Positions 6,899 to 13,693 of a DNA stretch of 38,466 bases are shown here, one piece after another. Both the position numbers and the translations under genes were made by a program. The stretch's first letter is position 1, and each line of letters opens with the position of its first letter. The stretch covers positions 1 to 38,466 of IMG/VR virus record IMGVR_UViG_3300038415_000108. One strand, written 5' to 3'. This stretch comes from a virus. The notes beneath the pieces are model-generated. The model was not told the DNA's origin, searched no databases, and was given only the letters and a program-made list of their open reading frames with translations.

Positions 6899-8394
6899 TG
6901 GAGCTTACCTTGGGCAAGACGAACGGTAACGACGGCACGCCGGCGAGGCGGGTATCGATCGGCATCTGTATGCCGGGTGAGTCCTTCTCCTCGGCTTGGG
7001 TGACGAACTGGACCAACCTGTTCATGTCGCTGCTGTCGAGCGGGTACGACCCGGCTCCGCTGTTCGGGTACTCCTCTTCGGTCTTCGTGACGCGTTCCAG
7101 CATGGTGCTTGAGATGCTCCATTCTCCAACACCCATCGACTACGTTTTGTGGATCGATGACGACAATATCGTCTTGCCGGAGCATTTCGCGCGGCTGAAA
7201 AAGGATCTGGACGAGTTTCCGAAAGCGGACATGGTAGCGGGCTGGTGCTGGACTGAGCCGAACATGAGGCAGGGAATGCCCCCCATCGTCTCATGTGGCA
7301 GGTTGCGGCCGGATTACACCGTGCTGCCTTTCGATGCGTCGGAGATGAAGACGGCGGCCAGGGAGAATCGGCTCTTGGAGGTTGGCTACACCGGATTTCC
7401 GGTGGTGCTGATGCGCTACGGGATGCTGGCGAAAGCAGGGGCCAATCCATTCGTGCCATTTTGCGGGGAGAACCTGCGGTGGGGCATGACTGGAGAGGAT
7501 ATTGCGTTCTGCATCCACGCTCGGGAACGGGGCGGGGCGTTGATTCTGGTCGATCCGCAAGTCAAAGTTCCGCACTTGAAGACGGCGCCGATACCGGAGC
7601 CGGTTGATCAGTTTGAAACCGTGGATCTGGCCGCTGAGCCGATGGTTCGCGCGCCGCGTCCGCGGCGGAAGTTGTTCGGGTCTGGAATCCCGCTGTTCTC
7701 GCTGTGCCATGCCACATTGAGATTCCCCGATGGCTGGCGGAACGCCTGCCAGGAGTGGTACGACCTGGCTGACAACCCCGAAGACTGTGAGTACATTCTA
7801 TGCACGGAGCAGACGGTCGAGCTTCAACGATCAAGCGTGCCGTGGGAGCATTTCAAGAAGATCAGCAACCATGATCGGCACACGGCGGTGACGGCGTTCA
7901 ATGCGGCTGGCGCTGTCGCAACGGGTAAGGTTTTGATTACTGTAGCGGACGACTGGTTTCCGCCTCCCCACTGGGATACTGAGCTGCTCAAGGTTCTGCC
8001 GGATTTGAGCGCTGAGGCTGCGGTCTGGATTTCGACGGGTGGCAACAATTCGCTGATGACATTCAACATCGTCACGAGACCGTACTACGAACGCTATGGG
8101 CGGCTGTTCTATCCCGAGTACTGGGGCATGTTCGCGGACAACGATTTTACGGATGTCGCGCGGCGGGATGGCGTCATTGTAGACGCCAAGCATTTGATGT
8201 TCCCACACCGACATCCGCTCTACGGTAAAGGGACCTGGGACGGCACGTATGCCTACCAGAATGCGCCGGAAGCGTACCAGCACGGCGCTGAGGTCTATGA
8301 GTGGCGCCGGGCGCACAATTTTGCGGACAGGGTAGGGCCGGATCATATCGAGGTTCGTCACCCGGTCAACGAGGTGCTCGTGAGCGCACCGTGA
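6898..8394 (+). CDS. Double-domain family 2 (GT-A) glycosyltransferase
   Basis: This encodes 498 residues starting at ATG 6898 (TAATG junction). The N-terminal half (about 18-230) is GT-A-like, with WIDDDN at 86-90 giving the metal- and nucleotide-binding Asp cluster, and MTGEDIAFC as the acceptor-side acidic motif. The C-terminal half (about 265-480) is a second GT-2-like unit with SLCHATLRFPDGW, VADDWFPPPHWD (Asp350-351) and FPHRHPLYGKG. Such enzymes transfer sugars from nucleotide sugars. In phages they decorate virion proteins, DNA or host surface polymers. No donor can be named. It stands just before the virion cluster, which favours glycosylation of virion or surface proteins. Confidence 0.85.
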   Translation: MELTLGKTNGNDGTPARRVSIGICMPGESFSSAWVTNWTNLFMSLLSSGYDPAPLFGYSSSVFVTRSSMVLEMLHSPTPIDYVLWIDDDNIVLPEHFARLKKDLDEFPKADMVAGWCWTEPNMRQGMPPIVSCGRLRPDYTVLPFDASEMKTAARENRLLEVGYTGFPVVLMRYGMLAKAGANPFVPFCGENLRWGMTGEDIAFCIHARERGGALILVDPQVKVPHLKTAPIPEPVDQFETVDLAAEPMVRAPRPRRKLFGSGIPLFSLCHATLRFPDGWRNACQEWYDLADNPEDCEYILCTEQTVELQRSSVPWEHFKKISNHDRHTAVTAFNAAGAVATGKVLITVADDWFPPPHWDTELLKVLPDLSAEAAVWISTGGNNSLMTFNIVTRPYYERYGRLFYPEYWGMFADNDFTDVARRDGVIVDAKHLMFPHRHPLYGKGTWDGTYAYQNAPEAYQHGAEVYEWRRAHNFADRVGPDHIEVRHPVNEVLVSAP

Positions 8395-8411
8395 GTTTCT
8401 GAAGGTTCATT

Positions 8412-8537
8412 AGGCGAGACCGGCCGGAATCGCCTGGTGATGTAGTGAACCGCAGGGCAAGCCTTCTAGAAGGGGCTGCCGGCGTTTGGGAGTTGTCATA
8501 GGCTCCTGAACGCAGGTAGCCCCTTTTGCTTTGCGGT
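8412..8537 (+). ncRNA. Structured RNA element or terminator between glycosyltransferase and virion cluster
   Basis: Two successive foldable units fill the 199-base gap. The first is AGGCGA (8412-8417) with TCGCCT (8430-8435). The second is an extended hairpin: AAGGGGCTGCC (8470-8480) with GGTAGCCCCTT (8515-8525), GCGTT with AACGC inside it, then GGAG with CTCC, all nested, followed by TTTTGCTTT. An outer pair, ACCGCA (8449-8454) with TGCGGT (8532-8537), closes it. It may be a terminator or processing site, or a regulatory RNA ahead of 8594. Confidence 0.5.
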
Positions 8538-8593
8538 GGACGGTTTTTGAGAGAAGCAAGCCCGCACGCCGGGCAAAAAGGAGAAACGAGAGT

Positions 8594-9082
8594 ATGAGCA
8601 AACTTCACAAGCTGGGCGCGGCGGCGCTGCTTTTCCTGATGGCAGTAGCCGTCGTTTTCGCCTTCAACATTCACATTTCGACTCAATCGCTGGTGGCCTG
8701 CCTGTCCATGGGGATCGCGGGGATCACGGTTACGTACCTCGACCCAACCACAGGCGGTGCCGCTCCAACCCGGGCCCAAGCTGCCAATGTGCAGAGCGTT
8801 GCGGCACAGGTAGCTTGGACAGGCACGGAGAGTGGGGCGGCCACTATCACGCATAATTTCAACGTGTCGACGGCTGCGCTGGCAGTCTTGAGGCCCTGGG
8901 TCATCGCTTACATGAGCGCTGGGGGCACGGCGTATCCGGCGCTGACGTGGGCACTCGGTGCGAACGCGTTGACTGTGACGAAGCCGGCTGCGAACGCCAT
9001 CACCGGCTCCGATTGCACGTTCAACGTGATTATCCAGAGGCCGTGGACGCCGTTGGCTTCGAATATCCCGTCCATGCCGTAA
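8594..9082 (+). CDS. Small membrane-anchored beta-rich virion protein
   Basis: This encodes 162 residues. ATG 8594 is preceded by AAGGAG, and an upstream in-frame alternative at 8531 lies in the structured leader. An N-terminal hydrophobic region (AALLFLMAVAVVFAF, then LVACLSMGIAGITV) acts as signal or anchor. The rest is beta-rich (AATITHNFNVSTAALAVL, LTVTKPAAN, CTFNVIIQRPW), an outline I associate with small phage virion proteins of unknown function. As the first gene of the virion cluster it may be a minor capsid or membrane-associated protein. Confidence 0.65.
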   Translation: MSKLHKLGAAALLFLMAVAVVFAFNIHISTQSLVACLSMGIAGITVTYLDPTTGGAAPTRAQAANVQSVAAQVAWTGTESGAATITHNFNVSTAALAVLRPWVIAYMSAGGTAYPALTWALGANALTVTKPAANAITGSDCTFNVIIQRPWTPLASNIPSMP

Positions 9083-9113
9083 CCGGATGGCGACTTTGAT
9101 CTGAGGAGGTCAC

Positions 9114-9986
9114 ATGGCTATCGCACACAGACGAGTTTCAATCGCCAACCCGGCTCGGCGCAAGTTCAGCCTGAAGCAGATCCGCGCTGGCTTCGGCGGC
9201 AAGCGCCGACAGGCTGCTGTCAAGGCGAAGCGCAGCACTCATCGTGCGCGCGCGCAGAAACGTAACACGGCTCACCGGAGACGCACCTCTCCCCGTCCGG
9301 TGAGACGCAATCTGGGAGAGCAAGTGCTGTTAACGCTGGGGAATCCCAAGAGAAAACCGGCGTCAAGGAGACAGGCAATGGCCAAAACGCGAACACATCG
9401 CGCCCGGTCCAGGTCGAATGATCCTGGCCGCAAGCGCACGAACGATCCTGGCCGGCGTCATAAGAGACGCCGGTCGTACGCAAGGCACAACCCGGCGCGG
9501 CGCTATCAGCGCCGCCGTCACCACAACCCCATGGGCGGCTCCTGGGGAGGGCAAGTCGCCCAGGCGTTGTACATCATCGCCGGGGCTGTCGGCTCGAAAC
9601 TGGGCGCGCAGATGGTCCTCGGAACCAAGAACACCGGGTTTCTGGGCTACGGCGCCAATCTGGCGGCCGGCGGACTTTTGGCGTGGGCAGCCAAGGGCAT
9701 CATGAAGAATGACGCGGCGGCAAAGGGCATCTTTGCCGGCGCGGTGGTTCAAGTGGTGCTCCGGCTGATCACGGACTACACCCCCTTTGGCCAGTATGCC
9801 AGCCTCCAGGGTGTCGGGGACTACATGGCGTCGAACTGGGTGACTCCACAGCGGTACGTGGATGGCCTGCAGTCGGCGCAAATTGAAATCCCCGATGGCT
9901 GGGGGCCGACCCCGCTGGTCATGGCTTCGTCCGGGGTCAACGCTAACGCGGTGGCCGCCGGCAGCGATGGCATGGGGGCGTTCTAG
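9114..9986 (+). CDS. Arg-rich DNA-binding-like domain fused to hydrophobic membrane domain; probable core virion protein
   Basis: This encodes 290 residues starting at ATG 9114, with a very strong Shine-Dalgarno (GAGGAGGT), as for an abundant protein. Residues 1-140 are extremely rich in Arg/Lys/His and carry repeated Asn-Pro signatures (NPARRKF, NPKRKP, NPARRYQ, HNPMGG, twice NDPGR). Residues about 145-245 contain up to three Gly/Ala-rich hydrophobic helices. The last 40 residues end in GMGAF. A basic arm plus membrane segments would suit linking genome to membrane or shell. An internal in-frame ATG at 9378, preceded by AAGGAGA, could yield a shorter product. No named family is recognised. 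Confidence 0.75.
   Translation: MAIAHRRVSIANPARRKFSLKQIRAGFGGKRRQAAVKAKRSTHRARAQKRNTAHRRRTSPRPVRRNLGEQVLLTLGNPKRKPASRRQAMAKTRTHRARSRSNDPGRKRTNDPGRRHKRRRSYARHNPARRYQRRRHHNPMGGSWGGQVAQALYIIAGAVGSKLGAQMVLGTKNTGFLGYGANLAAGGLLAWAAKGIMKNDAAAKGIFAGAVVQVVLRLITDYTPFGQYASLQGVGDYMASNWVTPQRYVDGLQSAQIEIPDGWGPTPLVMASSGVNANAVAAGSDGMGAF
9378..9986 (+). promoter_or_regulatory. Possible internal translation start in the Arg-rich virion gene
   Basis: AAGGAGA lies 6-12 bases before in-frame ATG 9378 (residue 89, MAKTRTHRA). A second product of 202 residues would keep part of the basic arm and all hydrophobic helices. Internal starts of this kind occur in phage structural genes, but here only the site is visible. 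Confidence 0.3.
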
Positions 9987-10078
9987 CTTCGGGCCGATCC
10001 GGACAACCGAGGCGCACGGTGTGCGTCGGCAGTAAAGAATTTGGGGGCTTGCGAGAGCTTGCCCCGGAGTAAAAAGAA

Positions 10079-10795
10079 ATGGCCGGAACATCAGCGCCGC
10101 AAGGCACAGTAGCGTATGGCGGGGGTTACACTCCGAATGCCCAGTCCGCAAGGGGCATGGATATCAACAGCATCATGAAAGGGTGGGTGGACCGGGGAGC
10201 GTGGATCTATTACGACACGCTGACCCAGAACGCCGGCAGCTCGGCGCTGTCGGTCTATACCCCGTTCGCCCAAGGTTTGAACCAAAACGATCAGATCAAC
10301 ACGGCTCTGATCAAGACGAAGCTGCAAACGAACCTTCCGAACGGCGGGATGTTCCTTGCGCCGCGTTGCCTGATCCTGAACCAGCTTGGCTTCTATTTCA
10401 AGGGCCAGCCGGCCACGTCGACGGCTCCCACGGCCCAGAGCATCGATTCGCTGCTGGTGGATATCCAGCAGTTCTGCTACAGCTCGTATTTCGAGTTCCG
10501 AATCGACGACAAGGTGTTCTTCGAAGGTCTGCTCGAATTCCATCCGCCGGGCATTGGCCTGTACGGGTCCTCGGAACGGCAAGGCGATGTCCACTGGGGC
10601 CTCGGCCTGCCTTCTCCGCTCGGTGTCTGGACGTTCGGCAACTTTGCGAAGTACATTGCGCCGTTGCAGAACTTCAGCCTGCAGATCAAGTTCCCCGGCG
10701 CGACTCTCCCGGCGTGGCAGACGGCTGCGAACGGTGGCCAGGGTATCACCCTGGTGACGATGATGAAGGGCTGGACGGATCGCAGCGTTCAGTAG
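10079..10795 (+). CDS. Probable major capsid protein, jelly-roll-like
   Basis: This encodes 238 residues starting at ATG 10079, with GGAG about 12 bases upstream. It is soluble, without signal or membrane helix. Past residue 80 the pattern is alternating beta strands (MFLAPRCLILNQLGFYF, YFEFRIDDKVFFEGLLEF, FSLQIKFPG) with Gly/Pro loops, and the last strand ends in MMKGWTDRSVQ. A closing strand followed by a short polar tail is common in jelly-roll capsid proteins. Size, position after the basic protein, and a strong hairpin just downstream fit a highly expressed capsid gene. No sequence signature proves it, and a minor capsid role remains possible. Confidence 0.55.
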   Translation: MAGTSAPQGTVAYGGGYTPNAQSARGMDINSIMKGWVDRGAWIYYDTLTQNAGSSALSVYTPFAQGLNQNDQINTALIKTKLQTNLPNGGMFLAPRCLILNQLGFYFKGQPATSTAPTAQSIDSLLVDIQQFCYSSYFEFRIDDKVFFEGLLEFHPPGIGLYGSSERQGDVHWGLGLPSPLGVWTFGNFAKYIAPLQNFSLQIKFPGATLPAWQTAANGGQGITLVTMMKGWTDRSVQ

Positions 10796-10802
10796 CACAG
10801 AT

Positions 10803-10858
10803 CTCCTCGCGGAGACTTCCGGCAGCCGCGTTATGGGCTCCTTCGCGCGGCTGCCGGA
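10803..10858 (+). terminator. Strong hairpin after the probable capsid gene
   Basis: TCCGGCAGCCGCG (10818-10830) pairs perfectly with CGCGGCTGCCGGA (10846-10858) around a 15-base loop, giving 13 base pairs. A smaller CTCC/GGAG hairpin lies at 10803-10814. The following T run is weak (ATTTCG), so this may be a partial terminator or an mRNA-stabilising stem that raises capsid expression over downstream genes. Confidence 0.6.
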
Positions 10859-10891
10859 GATTTCGAGTGGAAGGGGCGAGAGGATCTTGGT

Positions 10892-11206
10892 ATGTACGTG
10901 CCAGCGAATCTGCCAGCTACGGGTACGACGCCGCTTGTGGCTCCGACTATGCCGAATGGCGAGACACCGATGTCGGACAGCCGAATTTTGGCGAGCCAGG
11001 CGTACCTCTTCCGGGTCAACACGGCGGCCGACAACGCTAAGGCGGCGGTGCTCGGCTCCTGCCAGGTGCCGGTGAGCTTGACGGACACGGGCACACCGCT
11101 GTCAACGAATGCGGTGCTGGCGTGGATTCAGGCGAATCCTGGGCTGGCCCTGGGTATCGGTGCGGGCGCGCTGGTGCTGATGTCCAGTCGGAAGGGGAAG
11201 CGGTGA
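10892..11206 (+). CDS. Small C-anchored membrane protein of the virion cluster
   Basis: This encodes 104 residues starting at ATG 10892. The N-terminal 75 residues are polar and Thr/Pro-rich with little predicted helix. A Cys occurs in LGSCQVPV. One C-terminal hydrophobic helix (LALGIGAGALVLM) is followed by SSRKGKR. It lies directly after the probable capsid gene, which suits a membrane-to-shell linking protein. It overlaps the next start by four bases. No family is recognised. Confidence 0.65.
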   Translation: MYVPANLPATGTTPLVAPTMPNGETPMSDSRILASQAYLFRVNTAADNAKAAVLGSCQVPVSLTDTGTPLSTNAVLAWIQANPGLALGIGAGALVLMSSRKGKR

Positions 11207-11442
11207 CGGGGCTAGAAGTCTATCTTCGATCCGTCCGTGAACACGGGGCCTGGAATGGCGGGTTTATCGGGTGTTTTTGCGTCATTCGGGCGATGTTTCG
11301 ATGGTTGTATCGCGCTGGCTTGCGCGTCCATCCGTCGGAAAAACTCCAGATTGCTTCGCCATTTCCCGTGGCGTCCTCCGCACCATCCATTCAGAGCCAT
11401 ATGCGAGAGTATACCATAGGAAGAGAGGCGCTCGGATGGTAG
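11203..11442 (+). CDS. Possible small protein, unknown
   Basis: This encodes 79 residues from GTG 11203, which overlaps the preceding stop (GTGA). It contains a moderately hydrophobic Cys segment (FIGCFCVIRAMFRWLY) and no known motif. Its end overlaps the next gene by seven bases. The junction style favours it, but composition does not strongly separate it from the other open frames here. Confidence 0.4.
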   Translation: MTGLEVYLRSVREHGAWNGGFIGCFCVIRAMFRWLYRAGLRVHPSEKLQIASPFPVASSAPSIQSHMREYTIGREALGW

Positions 11443-11747
11443 AGTTCTTTCGACAACAGGGCTCTGATGACGGTCGCAATGCAGTTCTTGGGCGGCGTAA
11501 AATTAGGCCATCAAAAGCGCGAATGACGGTGCGGTTTCATGCTTTGCTCGAACCAGATTTTGAATCGAAGAAGGCGTACTGGGAGCGCATTTACGCGGCT
11601 GCTTACAACAGAACGGTGGGTCGAACGAACCCCCGCAAGGTCAACGGCAAGTCCACCACCTTGCGGAATATGGCCTCGGTGACGATTACGAAGCTCCCCA
11701 ACGGCGTGGTGAAGATCACCGGGCGGAAGATGCGGGGGAAGCGGTGA
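11436..11747 (+). CDS. Basic protein with NPRK module (paralogue of 6503-6898)
   Basis: This encodes 103 residues. ATG 11436 has GAGAGG eight bases upstream, so it is preferred to earlier in-frame starts. Residues 1-64 do not match the paralogue. Residues 65-103 repeat its basic module (NPRKVNGKSTTLRNMASV, then GVVKITGRKM) with 35/39 identities, and here the protein ends at the module. The module probably binds nucleic acid or another virion component. Two copies with different N-terminal domains suggest two ligands for one scaffold. This is inference. Confidence 0.7.
   Translation: MVEFFRQQGSDDGRNAVLGRRKIRPSKARMTVRFHALLEPDFESKKAYWERIYAAAYNRTVGRTNPRKVNGKSTTLRNMASVTITKLPNGVVKITGRKMRGKR
11628..11744 (+). 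repeat. Duplicated NPRK module, copy 2
   Basis: This is the counterpart of 6695-6811, and both occupy residues 65-103 of their proteins. The DNA similarity includes the stretch encoding VVKITGRKM, which is nearly identical. Confidence 0.9.
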
Positions 11748-11791
11748 TTCATGCCGCCCGTTTTGGTGTTATTCTCAAACCGGAGGACGCG

Positions 11792-12073
11792 ATGAAACGA
11801 AAAGTCGATCCGGTAGAGGAAGGGTTACGAGCAGAACGCCAGAAAGCCGAGGCGTGGCTTAGAATCCTGTGCAAAGGTGTTGGGTCGTGTCTGATGGAAT
11901 GCAGCGGGGGTTATCCCGAGGAGCTTCAAGCTGTGCTCGATGTGGTGGACAACTATCTGCGCGCTGCAATCGCTGAAGAGGAAAGATGCCAAGAGGCGTA
12001 TAAGCCTTACTGGCGTCGGCGGCGTGTACGTTACATTTCGAAGGCGAAAGCGAAAAAGGCGAAAGCAGCGTGA
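11792..12073 (+). CDS. Small helical basic protein, unknown
   Basis: This encodes 93 residues. ATG 11792 follows CGGAGG at good spacing; an in-frame GTG at 11744 overlaps the previous stop and is the alternative. It is mostly helical (VEEGLRAERQKAEAWLRIL, YPEELQAVLDVVDNYLRA) with a Lys/Ala-rich tail (KAKAKKAKAA). There are two Cys, no membrane helix and no known family. The tail codons create GGCGAA repeats like those at the candidate origin, but here they are explained by codon choice for Ala-Lys. Confidence 0.6.
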   Translation: MKRKVDPVEEGLRAERQKAEAWLRILCKGVGSCLMECSGGYPEELQAVLDVVDNYLRAAIAEEERCQEAYKPYWRRRRVRYISKAKAKKAKAA

Positions 12074-12076
12074 TCC

Positions 12077-12253
12077 ATGCCGCCATTTGTGGTCCAGTAC
12101 CTTTGCCCGCGCCAGTCTCCGTACTGGCAAGGCGGCAAGGTGGTGCCGAACTTTTGGGCCGCGGTGGAATGGGCAAAGGCCCTACGGCCCAATGGACCGC
12201 TTGGAAGGGCGCGTGTTGTGGACGCCAGAGGTGTGGTAGTCTTTCAGGTGTGA
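12077..12253 (+). CDS. 58-residue protein of the virion cluster
   Basis: The frame runs from ATG 12077 to TGA 12251-12253. The peptide opens MPPFVVQYLCPRQ and continues WAAVEWAKALRPNG, closing with ARVVDARGVVVFQV, a balanced fold with a final beta hairpin. Its composition is protein-like, whereas a competing frame from GTG 12070 is low-complexity. It lies five bases before the next start and is probably translated with it. The function is unknown. Confidence 0.6.
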   Translation: MPPFVVQYLCPRQSPYWQGGKVVPNFWAAVEWAKALRPNGPLGRARVVDARGVVVFQV

Positions 12254-12257
12254 ACGC

Positions 12258-13199
12258 ATGAAAAAAGACTCGCAGCTCATCCTCGAAGCCGATTGGGTGC
12301 TCAGCAAGTGCGGGCGCCCGACACCTCCTCGAGGAATGTCTGCGGTCTATATCCCCCATTCGTTTTTGCTTCAGAGCTTGGATCTCACAAGCGGCCAGAC
12401 GACGATTGAGAAGACGATCACTGGCGACACAACCTGGATGCTGCGCGCGATCTCGGCTAACGGTGATGTGCCGTACTGGCAAGTGATTCTGCCGAATGGA
12501 CAGCCGTTCCTGAATCAGTCCCAGCTTGTGCAGGAGGTCGCGGGCTACGGCTCCGGCCGGCTGCTGATGGCGAAACAGGTTCCGTGTCCGCCTCAGTCCA
12601 AGATCCAGGTTCGGCTGACGGCGCTGAGCGCTGCCGTTCAGATGCTGTTCGAAGGGGCCTACTGCTACTACGTCAAGTCGCAAAAGCCTTCCGAAGCGGC
12701 CGGGCCCCTGCCGCCGCAGTATTTGGACAATCCAAACCAGAACATCCTGGCACCATGCTGGATGCATGGCACAGGCCCCGCGACACCACCTGGCTACGAG
12801 GATTCGCCGTTCACGTACTGCTCTGCGGTCCCAGTCATCGGCCAGGGTTTGCAGTTCACGAGTCCAGCGGACATCTTGCAGTTTGCAACCATTGAGATTC
12901 CCATCGAAAGCGCCTCGGATTTCGTGGTGCGGCGTTTCCATTTCAACGTAACCCAGGATGCCACTGTGACGGGCGGAGAGATCCTGGCCAGGATCCGCGC
13001 GGCTTCAGGGCATGTGTTTTCGGATGACTACATCGACGTGGCTCGCTACATCGGCGGGGCACCGTACGCGCATGACTGGTGGCTGAAAGCCCAAGACACG
13101 CTCATCTTTGACCTTCAGTTGGTGGACTTCGCCGGCGTAGGGCAAATGTACCTGCAAGTCTACGTGGAAGGCGTCAAACGGCGAAAGGTGGGAGCATGA
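12258..13199 (+). CDS. Putative two-domain jelly-roll virion protein
   Basis: This encodes 313 residues starting at ATG 12258. Two beta-rich halves are visible. In residues about 30-140, TTWMLRAISA leads to IQVRLTALSAAVQMLFEGAY. In about 165-313, DFVVRRFHFNVTQ and GEILARIRAAS lead to DTLIFDLQLVDFA and MYLQVYVEGVKRRK. Each half ends in a strand followed by Gly and basic residues, a pattern repeated in the next genes. Tandem jelly-roll domains are expected in capsid and vertex proteins of tailless viruses. There is no membrane helix. It is translationally coupled to 13196 (ATGA). Confidence 0.55.
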   Translation: MKKDSQLILEADWVLSKCGRPTPPRGMSAVYIPHSFLLQSLDLTSGQTTIEKTITGDTTWMLRAISANGDVPYWQVILPNGQPFLNQSQLVQEVAGYGSGRLLMAKQVPCPPQSKIQVRLTALSAAVQMLFEGAYCYYVKSQKPSEAAGPLPPQYLDNPNQNILAPCWMHGTGPATPPGYEDSPFTYCSAVPVIGQGLQFTSPADILQFATIEIPIESASDFVVRRFHFNVTQDATVTGGEILARIRAASGHVFSDDYIDVARYIGGAPYAHDWWLKAQDTLIFDLQLVDFAGVGQMYLQVYVEGVKRRKVGA

Positions 13200-13693
13200 G
13201 TCCTTCTCTCATCGGCGTTCCGGTGCTCGGGTGCGTGGATTATCGGCCCCAGTGGTTTTATCCATCTCCACGAGGCTGCCGGGAGCAGGCGTTCAGCTAC
13301 TTCTACGATCTGTTCAATGCTGCTTACTCACCGCTCGCTGTTCTTTCAACTCAGGAAAACATTCCCCTGGCGATTGAGACCGGCTCGAAGTTCCTCTGGC
13401 GGGGCGTCCGGTTGAATCTGGGCGTTGGTATTGGCGGCATCCCCGTGACCTTGTTGGTGCGCTTCTTCGATCCGTTTGGAAACGCGCTCAGCTCGGACTA
13501 CGTGCCCGTCATTCAGTATGTCAACCCGTCCGGGAGCGCCGCTGGTGGTCTTCCGGTGCCCATAGAGCCGGAGATTGAATGCCCCCCTGGGTCAGGCATC
13601 TTGGTCTCCTTCAAAAACATCGACCCGAACAACACGGCTCAGTTGCCTGAGATCACGCTGTACGGCCTGAAGCGTTACGAGGGGGCTTTATGA
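13196..13693 (+). CDS. Putative single jelly-roll virion protein
   Basis: This encodes 165 residues (ATGA overlap on both sides). After an N-terminal arm of about 45 residues come strands ENIPLAIETGSKFLWRGVRL, VTLLVRFFDPFG, SDYVPVIQYV, GILVSFKNID and EITLYGLKRYEG. The order 'W-R-G-V/I' strand, 'R-F-x-D-P-x-G' turn, and closing 'Y-G-L/V-K' strand matches the halves of its two neighbours. I read the trio as paralogues sharing one fold. Capsid, penton or spike roles cannot be told apart from sequence alone. Confidence 0.55.
   Translation: MSPSLIGVPVLGCVDYRPQWFYPSPRGCREQAFSYFYDLFNAAYSPLAVLSTQENIPLAIETGSKFLWRGVRLNLGVGIGGIPVTLLVRFFDPFGNALSSDYVPVIQYVNPSGSAAGGLPVPIEPEIECPPGSGILVSFKNIDPNNTAQLPEITLYGLKRYEGAL

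Noticed and set aside
9363-10151. Long leftward open frame (262 residues) opposite the Arg-rich and capsid genes
   Set aside because: It is a shadow of GC-rich coding on the plus strand: low-complexity Arg/His composition, no start context, and it crosses a gene boundary with clear Shine-Dalgarno sites on the other strand.
10183-11040. Rightward open frame of 285 residues in another phase over the capsid gene
   Set aside because: It runs through the perfect hairpin at 10818-10858 and has shadow-like composition, whereas the 10079 frame is beta-patterned and has a proper start.
11792-12073. GGCGAA repeats resembling the origin iterons
   Set aside because: Here all fall in one frame and simply encode an Ala/Lys tail, and no DnaA box is near.
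11859-12941. Leftward open frame of 360 residues
   Set aside because: It spans three rightward genes with good junctions. Its peptide is Arg/His/Pro-biased and shows no domain-like pattern.
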